9,607 bases of DNA. It comes from Planctomycetota bacterium. GTDB taxonomy: Bacteria; Planctomycetota; UBA1135; UBA2386. Below the pieces are notes generated by a model that ran no database searches, was not told the DNA's origin, and saw only the letters and a program-made list of their open reading frames with translations. Below, piece after piece: positions 1 through 5,192 of the stretch. The number at the start of each line of letters is the position of its first letter. The stretch's first letter is position 1. The stretch is from positions 1 to 9,607 of the forward strand of contig JAGQRA010000264.1 of assembly GCA_020425885.1 (NCBI GenBank). Direction: 5' to 3'. The translations under genes were made by a program, and so were the position numbers.

Positions 1-1354
1 GCAGCAGCGCCGCCTCGTGTGCCGCCGCCGCCGCCAGACGTCCGCGCGCCACGGCGTCGCGGTTACGGAGATGGTTGCCGAGCAGGATCGAAACCAGTGG
101 CAGCAGCACGATCAGCACGGCGGCGAGCGCGGTGCGCGCCGGATGGCGTCGGGCATAGCGCGCCAGGCGCGCGACGGGCCCCGGCGGGCGGGCCAGGATC
201 GGTCGGCTGCCGAGCGCGTTGCCGAGGTCCTGGGTGAACGCGGCGACCGACTGGTAGCGGTCCTTCGTGTCGCGCGCCATCGCCTGCAGGCAGACGGTGG
301 CGACGTCGGCAGGCACGCGCCGGCACAGGCGACGCAGCGGCTCGAGTTCGCCGTCGAGGATGCGCCGGCGCGTCTCGCTGCCGGTCGGCGACAGGAACGG
401 ACTGCGCAGCGCGAGCAGCTCGTAGAGCACGACGCCGAGGGCGTAGACGTCGGTGGTGACCCCGAGGTCGGCGCGGCCTTCGATCTGTTCGGGCGACATG
501 TAGGCCAGCGATCCGAGCGGCGTGCCGCTCTGCGTCAGCGCGGCGTCGCCTTCGGAGCGGGCGAGGCCGAAGTCGACGAGCTGGACGCGGCCATCGAGCG
601 CCATCATGACGTTCGACGGTTTGAGGTCGCGATGCAGCACGCCGCGCTGATGGGCGTGGCTCACGGCACCGGCGAGCTGCAGGACGATGTCGCCGATGAC
701 CTGCCACCACGAGCCGGCGTACGGCAGCGGCGCCGGCAGCTCGCGACCGGTGCAGCGCCGCAGCGCAGTCGCCAGCGATTCGCCGTCGAGCCGTTCGGGT
801 GCGTTGCCGGCGAGCTCGGTCAGCACGGCCGCGAGCGACGCGCCCTCGACGTACTCCATGGCGAAGTAGGGCATGCCGTCGAGTTCGCCAGTGGCGTGGA
901 CCGGCACGATACCGGGATGCTGCAGCCGGGCGATCGCCTCGGCCTCGCGGCGGAAGCGCGCGCGGCTGCCGGCGAACAGCAGCAGCTCGGGACGGACCAG
1001 CTTGACCGCGACCTGCCGCTGCAGCGAGATCTGCTCGGCCAGGAACACGACGCCCATGCCGCCGCCACCGAGCCGCCGCAGCAGTCGGAAATCGCCGAGC
1101 CGTTCGGGCATCTCGCCGTCGTCGCCCTCGACCATCTGCTCGCGCTGCAGGAAGGCGATACCGCGCCGCAGCTCGCCGGCGTGCTCGGGGTGGGCGCGGC
1201 AGAGTTCGTCGACCACGGCGCTGCCCTCGAGCTCCATGCGCAGCACGCACTCCTCGAGCAACGCGACCACCGGCGGATCGGCTCTGGCGTCGTCGGGCAC
1301 GGGCATGGTCACGGCGGTCGGGACGGTCGGGGCGGTCGGGGCCGGGGGGATCAT
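1..1354 (-). CDS. Membrane-anchored Ser/Thr protein kinase (Hanks type), C-terminus cut by window edge
   Basis: A eukaryote-like kinase that phosphorylates Ser/Thr on proteins; 451 residues are visible. After a Pro/Thr repeat (residues 4-15) and a helical segment with the 'HPEHAGELRRGI' pattern (about 58-70) common before planctomycete kinase domains, the catalytic domain spans about 92-380. It has the glycine loop LGGGGMGVVF (G-M-G around 99-101), catalytic Lys118 in VAVKLV, HRDLKPSN with catalytic Asp243, DFG Asp261 and SPE Glu289. The Arg before Asp243 makes it an RD kinase, so activation-loop phosphorylation is expected. All key residues are present. A long insert (about 170-215) precedes the HRD helix. 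A membrane helix follows at about 407-426, then a charged Ala/Arg stretch that continues off the window, probably a periplasmic or repeat-type sensor. The start at 1354 lies 7 nt after the upstream stop; ATG at 1306 is an alternative that drops the repeat. Last visible gene of a co-directional run with the two exported proteins and the sigma gene. Confidence 0.93.
   Translation of the reverse strand, partial: MIPPAPTAPTVPTAVTMPVPDDARADPPVVALLEECVLRMELEGSAVVDELCRAHPEHAGELRRGIAFLQREQMVEGDDGEMPERLGDFRLLRRLGGGGMGVVFLAEQISLQRQVAVKLVRPELLLFAGSRARFRREAEAIARLQHPGIVPVHATGELDGMPYFAMEYVEGASLAAVLTELAGNAPERLDGESLATALRRCTGRELPAPLPYAGSWWQVIGDIVLQLAGAVSHAHQRGVLHRDLKPSNVMMALDGRVQLVDFGLARSEGDAALTQSGTPLGSLAYMSPEQIEGRADLGVTTDVYALGVVLYELLALRSPFLSPTGSETRRRILDGELEPLRRLCRRVPADVATVCLQAMARDTKDRYQSVAAFTQDLGNALGSRPILARPPGPVARLARYARRHPARTALAAVLIVLLPLVSILLGNHLRNRDAVARGRLAAAAAHEAALL
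1314..1340 (-). repeat. Three 9-nt tandem repeats encoding Pro-Thr-Ala/Val
   Basis: On the plus strand the unit reads gcggtcggg / acggtcggg / gcggtcggg, followed by a degenerate fourth copy up to 1349. The unit is a multiple of three, so gain or loss of copies would keep the frame of the kinase gene and only change the length of the flexible N-terminal Pro-Thr stretch. If the kinase really starts at ATG 1306, the repeat lies in the short spacer before it. Confidence 0.7.
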
Positions 1355-1361
1355 AGCCCGC

Positions 1362-3278
1362 TCAGGCGGGATCGCGGAGCTGCCGCAGCAGCGCGATCAG
1401 GGTCGGGTCGGACTCGCGGCCGGCCAGCATCTCGAGCGCACCGCGTGCCGCCGCGTCGGTCTCGGCGCGGGTGCCGAGCGCGGTGATGGCGGCGCGGCGG
1501 ACCTCGACGTCGACGTCGGCCGCGGCCCGGTCGGCGAGCATCGCGGTGGCCCACGATTCGAGGCTTTCGCCGATGAGCTCGACCGCGTAGCGGCGGACGT
1601 CGGCGTCGGCGTCGGTGGTCGCGGCGTTGCCGAGGATCTCGTGTGCGGCCGGCAGATCGACGCGGCGCACCATCGTCAGGCCGCGCTGCCGTTCGGCGGC
1701 GTCAGGCGACTGCAACAGGCGCTGGGCCAGCGGCAGCACGGCGCCGTCGCCGCAATTGCCGAGCGCCTCGCTCCACAGCGTCGACGCGCCGCTCTGTCGG
1801 GCCAGGCCCTCGTGCTGCATCAGGGTCGCGGCGACGCTGCCTCCGCCGCAGCCGTGCGCACCGGCGGCCGCGAACGCACCGAGCGCCAGCATCGCGCTGC
1901 CGTCGAGGTCGGTCATGCGGGCGCAATCCTGCAGGCTCTGCTGCACGCGGCCGACGAGCTCGGCGGTCGGGTGCGCGACCTGGAACATCGACTCGACCGC
2001 GGCGGTGCGCAGTTCATCTGACATGCGGAAGTCGCCGAACACGTCGCCGAGGGCGTGCTGGGCGCTGGCGTGTCCGGCCATGCCGAGCGCCGACAGCAGG
2101 CCCGCCGCGAGCCGGTCGCCGACGTCGCCGCGCTGCACCATCGCCGCGATGCGCGCCGCCAGCGCGGGGTCGCGCTCGAGCAGCTTCTGCACGCACCACA
2201 GCAGTTCGAAGTAGTCGTTGCCGTCGCCCTTGCCGTTGGCCAGCAGGGCGTCCATCTGGCGCACCAGCGTGGCCAGGTCGCGGCCGGCGATGCGCCGGTC
2301 CCAATCCGCCTCGATCTGCGCCGAGGCCGTGGTCGAGGTCTCGTCTTCGCCGCTGACCTCGGCCCACGGGCCGGACCAGTCGGCCGGCACCGCGACCCGA
2401 CTCATGGTGCGCAGCGTGATGGCACCGCGCACCTGTGAGGCGAAGCGCATGCCGGCGCAGTCGGTCATCGTCCAGGCGAGCTGCTCGGCGACGGTGGCAT
2501 CGGTGAGCCAACCGGCGGCGGCCGCGAATCGGGCGGTGGCCTCGCCGCCGAGCTCGACGTCGGCGAGCGCCGCGGTGCGGGCGCCGTGCGGCACGAAGCG
2601 GGAACGTCGGCGTTCGATGCGGAGCTCGCCATCGCCGTCATCGAGGCGGCGGTAGGTGAAGCCGTGACTTCCCATCGCGTCGCGGCCGTCGACCTGCCAG
2701 CTGCTGCCATCGTCGAGGCGGAATGAGAAGGTCGTCCACAGCGCGCGCGCCCAGTTGCGTTGATCGGAGCTCAGCGACTCGTGGAAGCGCATGCCTAGCG
2801 CCTTGCCGGTGCGGTCCATGCGGATCAGGAAGCGCTGCGCCATCGCCGTGCGCATGCCCTGCTGCCAACCCGCGGTGGCACCCTGTTCGTCGCCGCGCAC
2901 GGCGAGGCGGAGGTCGGGCAGGGCGCAGTCGACGAGCAGCTCGTGGCCGCGCCGGTCGAGCACGGTGACGAGCATGGTCGCCGTGGCGTGGCTCGCGAAC
3001 GGACGGGTCTCGTCCTTGCCCTTGACTGACACCGACATGTCGAGCCCGAGGTCGTAGTGCAGGCGCGTGCCCGGCGCCGCTCCGTACCAGTCGGGCGCCA
3101 TGGCGACCGACTCACGAACCGGAGTCGCGCCGTGGTCCTTGCCGGCATCGGCGATGAGTTCGATCGGCGCCGGCTGCGCGGGTGCGGCCGGCGCGGCGTC
3201 GGACGGCAGGCACAACGCGGTGGCGGCGATCAGGACGGCGGCGGTCGCCGCGACGATCAGGTTCTTCGTCGAGTTCAT
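1362..3278 (-). CDS. Exported beta-domain plus HEAT-repeat protein, layout like vitellogenin-type lipid transfer proteins
   Basis: A 638-residue exported protein. A signal peptide (MNSTKN, then hydrophobic 7-24, cleavage near SDA-A about 28) fixes the start at 3278. An in-frame GTG at 3329, which overlaps the upstream stop, would put 17 charged residues in front of it. Residues 62-300 are beta-rich, beginning 'GTRLHYDLGLDMSVSV'. Residues 320-638 are alpha-helical, with ALGNCGD at 505-511 and clear HEAT-like units DADADVRRYAVELIG (556-570) and DVDVEVRRAAITALG (588-602). The order beta-barrel then helical superhelix, plus 'FLIRMDRTGKALGMRF' (150-165) and the ALGN-G motif, recalls the N-terminal part of large lipid transfer proteins (vitellogenin, MTP). 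That resemblance is by eye only. Several cysteines could form disulfides outside the cytoplasm. It lies 47 nt after the 264-residue gene and 7 nt before the kinase. Role unknown; binding a lipid or protein in the envelope is an inference. Confidence 0.9.
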   Translation of the reverse strand: MNSTKNLIVAATAAVLIAATALCLPSDAAPAAPAQPAPIELIADAGKDHGATPVRESVAMAPDWYGAAPGTRLHYDLGLDMSVSVKGKDETRPFASHATATMLVTVLDRRGHELLVDCALPDLRLAVRGDEQGATAGWQQGMRTAMAQRFLIRMDRTGKALGMRFHESLSSDQRNWARALWTTFSFRLDDGSSWQVDGRDAMGSHGFTYRRLDDGDGELRIERRRSRFVPHGARTAALADVELGGEATARFAAAAGWLTDATVAEQLAWTMTDCAGMRFASQVRGAITLRTMSRVAVPADWSGPWAEVSGEDETSTTASAQIEADWDRRIAGRDLATLVRQMDALLANGKGDGNDYFELLWCVQKLLERDPALAARIAAMVQRGDVGDRLAAGLLSALGMAGHASAQHALGDVFGDFRMSDELRTAAVESMFQVAHPTAELVGRVQQSLQDCARMTDLDGSAMLALGAFAAAGAHGCGGGSVAATLMQHEGLARQSGASTLWSEALGNCGDGAVLPLAQRLLQSPDAAERQRGLTMVRRVDLPAAHEILGNAATTDADADVRRYAVELIGESLESWATAMLADRAAADVDVEVRRAAITALGTRAETDAAARGALEMLAGRESDPTLIALLRQLRDPA

Positions 3279-3325
3279 GGTTCGTTCTCGGTTGCGACGA
3301 CTCTCGGTTGACAGGTGCTCGGGTC

Positions 3326-4120
3326 TCACTGCATGAAGGGCGACCGCAGGTGGGTGCCGTAGGACCGGTCGACGACGGTGATCTCGCCGTAGATCCAGAA
3401 CGCCTCGGCGAACACCTTGAGCAGCAGCCGCACCGGCGTGAACTCGTAGGTCAGGGACCGCGTGCTCAGCGAGTTGCGGAAGGCGCCGAGATAGCCGTCG
3501 AACTTCTGTCGGCCGAGCTGCAGATCGACGCGGACCCCGGCCTGGAAACCGGAGACGCCGATGCCGGCGCTGGCCCAGGCATAGGCATAGGTCTCGGTGA
3601 AGCCGCTGAGCGCGCAGCTCTGGCTGTTGACCCAGTCGATGAAGTCCATGCTCATGCGGCCCGTGAAGCCGATGTTGCCCTGCACCGTGACCGGCACGAA
3701 CACGACCCAGAACGTCTGCGACGGGTTGTTCGGGAACAGGTTCAGGGTGTGGTCGAAGCTCTTGTGCTGGTTGCCGGCGGCGGTGCCGCTGCGGAACGTG
3801 ATGCCGAGGCGCTTGTAGCTGTAGGAGCCGGAGTAGCTGGTGTCGGTGCGGACCGCGGTCACGGCCAGACGATGCATCTCGGCGTTGACACCGAGGAAGT
3901 GCAACGGCGCGTAGGTGGCGGTGTCGACGCGGCGTTGGCCGCCGGTGTTCTTGGTGCGGGCCCAGCCGACGAAGTCGAGGCCGACCGTCGAGTTGCCGAG
4001 GCGATAGACGTCGCTGCGGCCGATCTCGCCGACCTGCGCGGCGGCGGCAGGAGCGAGCAGCAGGCCGGCGAGGGTGCCGAGGGCGAGGCTGAGGGAGAGC
4101 TTGCGGATGGAGAGGTTCAT
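3326..4120 (-). CDS. Exported beta-rich protein of unknown family (264 aa)
   Basis: I do not recognise the family. The N-terminus (MNLSIRKLSLSLALGTLAGL, continuing to AAAAQ) is a typical Sec signal peptide with cleavage near residues 28-29. The mature part, about 236 residues, is rich in aromatic and beta-prone stretches, for example 'SQTFWVVFVPVTVQG' (134-148) and alternating hydrophobics at 190-210. It has one cysteine (169, in NSQSCALSG), no further membrane helix and no lipobox. The C-terminal part (about 147-250) alternates Gly, Val and aromatic residues as in an open beta sheet. The start is well supported: AAGGAA sits 5 nt upstream. The start codon overlaps the stop of a 26-codon ORF (ATGA), and the stop is followed after 47 nt by the HEAT-protein start. 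Position suggests it works with the HEAT protein and kinase in the envelope; the function is unknown. Confidence 0.88.
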   Translation of the reverse strand: MNLSIRKLSLSLALGTLAGLLLAPAAAAQVGEIGRSDVYRLGNSTVGLDFVGWARTKNTGGQRRVDTATYAPLHFLGVNAEMHRLAVTAVRTDTSYSGSYSYKRLGITFRSGTAAGNQHKSFDHTLNLFPNNPSQTFWVVFVPVTVQGNIGFTGRMSMDFIDWVNSQSCALSGFTETYAYAWASAGIGVSGFQAGVRVDLQLGRQKFDGYLGAFRNSLSTRSLTYEFTPVRLLLKVFAEAFWIYGEITVVDRSYGTHLRSPFMQ

Positions 4121-4197
4121 GGCGTTTCCTTGTTCTGGCGCGGAGGTTTCGAAGGAGCCCGGCGGCCGGCGCCGGCGACCGTGGGCTCGTCGGTCAT
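4117..4197 (-). CDS. 26-residue small ORF, translationally coupled to the 264-aa exported protein
   Basis: ATG at 4197 is preceded by GGAGAGGGC, a good Shine-Dalgarno at proper spacing. The frame runs 26 codons and ends in TGA overlapping the next gene's ATG as ATGA. The peptide starts MTDEPTVAGAGRR and ends RQNKETP: acidic first, then basic and Pro-rich, with no membrane segment and no hydrophobic core. It could be a leader whose translation opens or feeds the downstream start, a small regulatory protein, or chance. The DEPT motif near the N-terminus resembles acidic-Thr phospho-acceptor sites of bacterial Ser/Thr kinases, which is notable in a kinase operon but only suggestive. The RBS plus exact stop-start overlap are the main arguments for reality. 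Confidence 0.55.
   Translation of the reverse strand: MTDEPTVAGAGRRAPSKPPRQNKETP
4126..4131 (-). promoter_or_regulatory. Shine-Dalgarno AAGGAA of the 264-aa gene
   Basis: AAGGAA lies 5 nt before ATG 4120 and supports that start. It is inside the 26-codon small ORF (its Lys-Glu codons), so ribosomes finishing the small ORF pass over this site, as expected for coupled translation. Confidence 0.65.
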
Positions 4198-4292
4198 GCC
4201 CTCTCCAAAGGCAGCCCGCGGCGGCCGCTACAGACCGGTCCGAAGTTTCTTGCAGCGACCCGGCTGCAGCCGTCGCGATACCGGTGCCAGCG
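4198..4292 (-). promoter_or_regulatory. Spacer between sigma gene and small ORF: short palindromes, possible terminator, promoter or operator
   Basis: Three exact palindromes occur here: CGGCTGCAGCCG (4261-4272), GACCGGTC (4233-4240) and GCGGCCGC (4221-4228). The first extends with GCGA/TCGC arms (one 2-nt bulge) to an 8-bp stem about 20 nt after the sigma stop. It could be a weak hairpin, but it has no T-run, so a classical intrinsic terminator is doubtful. Between it and the small ORF the minus strand reads AAGAAACTTCGGACCGG, the only A/T-rich patch, which might hold a promoter for the exported-protein genes. I cannot assign -35/-10 boxes with confidence. Function not established. Confidence 0.35.
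4201..4206 (-). promoter_or_regulatory. Shine-Dalgarno GGAGAG of the 26-codon small ORF
   Basis: Minus strand reads GGAGAGGGC immediately before ATG 4197, so the GGAG core sits about 5 nt from the start. Most starts in this window lack such a clear site, so this one favours real translation of the small ORF. Confidence 0.55.
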
Positions 4293-4874
4293 CTACTTCC
4301 CGGCCAGGTGCGCGAGCCGGGCCATGGCCCGCGCGAGCAGGACGCGCGAGTGCGACTCGGTGATGCCGAGCCGGGCGGCGACCTCGGCGTGGCCGAGGTA
4401 GTCGAAGTGGCACCACTGCAGGATCTGCCGGTCGCGCTCGGTCATCGCCGCCATCGCCATCGCCAACTGGTCGTTGTCCTCGCGTCGCATCGCGTGCCCC
4501 GACGGGCTCGTCTGCGACCGGGCGAGATCGACGACGCCTGCTTCGCCCGGATCGACATCGCGCAGGCCGTCGCGCTTGTCGGCGCGGTAGTGGCGGTGAC
4601 GGTTCTGCAGCTTGTGCAGCGCCGCCTGGTAGAGCCACTTCTGGAACGCGGCCGGGCCCCGGTATTCGACGCGTTCGTCGCGCAACCGCATCAGCACCTC
4701 ACGGCAGACCGATTGCGCCAGGTCCGCCGCCGACTCGTTGCGCCGCACGAGGGCGCCGGCGTTGCGCGCGAGGTGCCGCTCGAGACCGGGCAGGAAACGG
4801 ACGAGCAGGGCCTCGACGGCGGTGGCATCGCCGGTACCGGCGGCGGTCACGGTCTGCTCGAGGTCGAAGGCCAC
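4293..4874 (-). CDS. ECF-type RNA polymerase sigma factor, Ser/Thr-kinase-associated style
   Basis: A two-domain sigma factor that would direct RNA polymerase to a specific promoter set. With GTG 4874 as start it has 193 residues, normal for ECF sigmas. Region 2 spans about 24-96 (ESAADLAQSVCREVLMRL at 47-64 is region 2.2; AFQKWLYQAALHKLQNRHRHY at 76-96 is 2.3/2.4). A linker covers 97-135. Region 4 spans about 136-190, with the TERDRQIL start and a helix-turn-helix at about 161-187 (HAEVAARLGITESHSRVLLAR). In region 2.2 the usual acidic DAED...E pattern reads SAAD...S, losing most core-binding acids, as known for kinase-linked ECFs. No anti-sigma gene is adjacent. The start is uncertain: the frame stays open to GTG 4982, but those extra residues are Arg/His/Pro-rich and not sigma-like, and no clear Shine-Dalgarno precedes 4874, so a leaderless or weak start is possible. 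Downstream on the same strand lie exported proteins and a Ser/Thr kinase. Confidence 0.9.
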   Translation of the reverse strand: MAFDLEQTVTAAGTGDATAVEALLVRFLPGLERHLARNAGALVRRNESAADLAQSVCREVLMRLRDERVEYRGPAAFQKWLYQAALHKLQNRHRHYRADKRDGLRDVDPGEAGVVDLARSQTSPSGHAMRREDNDQLAMAMAAMTERDRQILQWCHFDYLGHAEVAARLGITESHSRVLLARAMARLAHLAGK

Positions 4875-5016
4875 GGGGCAATGGTAGCGCGTCGGCGGAT
4901 GGTTGCGGTGCCCATCGTCGGCGCCGCGCCGGTGTCGCCGTCGACTTGGCGTTGGCGGGCAGGTGGTAGCGTGCCTCGCCACACTCGACGCGGTTCGCGG
5001 TCGCGAGAGCTGTCCA

Positions 5017-5063
5017 AAACAACGCGTTGTTTCTCAATGCTGGTGACAGAGACAACGGGTTGT
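5017..5063. promoter_or_regulatory. Twin dyad operator: ACAACGCGTTGT and ACAACGGGTTGT
   Basis: The first site is a perfect 16-bp palindrome, AAACAACGCGTTGTTT (5017-5032). The second is ACAACGGGTTGT (5052-5063), with identical 5-bp arms ACAAC/GTTGT and a 2-bp centre. The shared 12-bp core is ACAACGSGTTGT in both; centres are 33 bp apart, close to three helical turns, so both would face the same side of the DNA. Zero-loop, A/T-rich arms make poor RNA hairpins, so a dimeric DNA-binding protein is more likely than a terminator. They lie about 145-190 bp upstream of GTG 4874. The regulator is not encoded in the window. Confidence 0.65.
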
Positions 5064-5066
5064 TTT

Positions 5067-5081
5067 CACCGGCAACCGGTG
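5067..5081. repeat. Inverted repeat CACCGG-CAA-CCGGTG
   Basis: Perfect 6-bp arms with a 3-nt centre, starting 4 bp beyond the second dyad. It could be a small hairpin at the end of the permease transcript (112 nt after its stop) or another protein site. There is no T-run on the permease strand, so a terminator is weakly supported. Confidence 0.4.
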
Positions 5082-5192
5082 CCTGTTCGCCGCAAGTCAA
5101 TTCGTCACGGGGGAGGTGAAGCACATGGCGAGACCGGCCGACCATGCTGGCGGTGAAGTCGGCATTCGGCGGTCGCAGCCTGCCGCCACCGC

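Larger units (their letters stand above)
4875..5192 (-). promoter_or_regulatory. Non-coding control region upstream of the sigma gene (318 bp)
   Basis: No convincing gene lies between the permease stop and the sigma start. The middle (about 5011-5070) is clearly richer in A/T than everything around it and carries the twin dyads described separately. A partial direct repeat sits nearer the gene: minus-strand CGCTACCACCTGCCC (4957-4971) and CGCTACCATTGCCCC (4875-4889), about 82 bp apart; the nearer copy contains TACCAT, a possible poor -10, only 7 nt from GTG 4874. I could not assign a standard TTGACA/TATAAT promoter. No T-run terminator follows the permease. Confidence 0.5.

Noticed and set aside
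63..1250. Minus-strand 395-codon frame within the kinase region
   Set aside because: Arg/Ala-rich composition; the frame carrying the kinase motifs is a different minus frame, open from 1354 to the window edge.
17..1486. Long plus-strand open frame (489 codons) opposite the kinase
   Set aside because: Arg/Gln/His-rich, no domain sense, and antisense to an intact kinase with all catalytic motifs. Such long shadow frames are expected at this GC content.
1597..1618. gtcggc repeats in the HEAT gene
   Set aside because: They simply encode the Asp-Ala-Asp-Ala loop between HEAT helices; no sign of an independent repeat element.
4875..4980. N-terminal extension of the sigma factor back to GTG 4982
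   Set aside because: The extra 36 residues are Arg/His/Pro-rich, with no ECF-like sequence and no ribosome site; the region looks like promoter DNA.
5017..5063. Reading the twin dyads as intrinsic terminators of the permease
   Set aside because: Arms are short and A/T-rich, the first has no loop, and no proper T-run follows on the permease strand. Their repeated identical core fits a protein site better.
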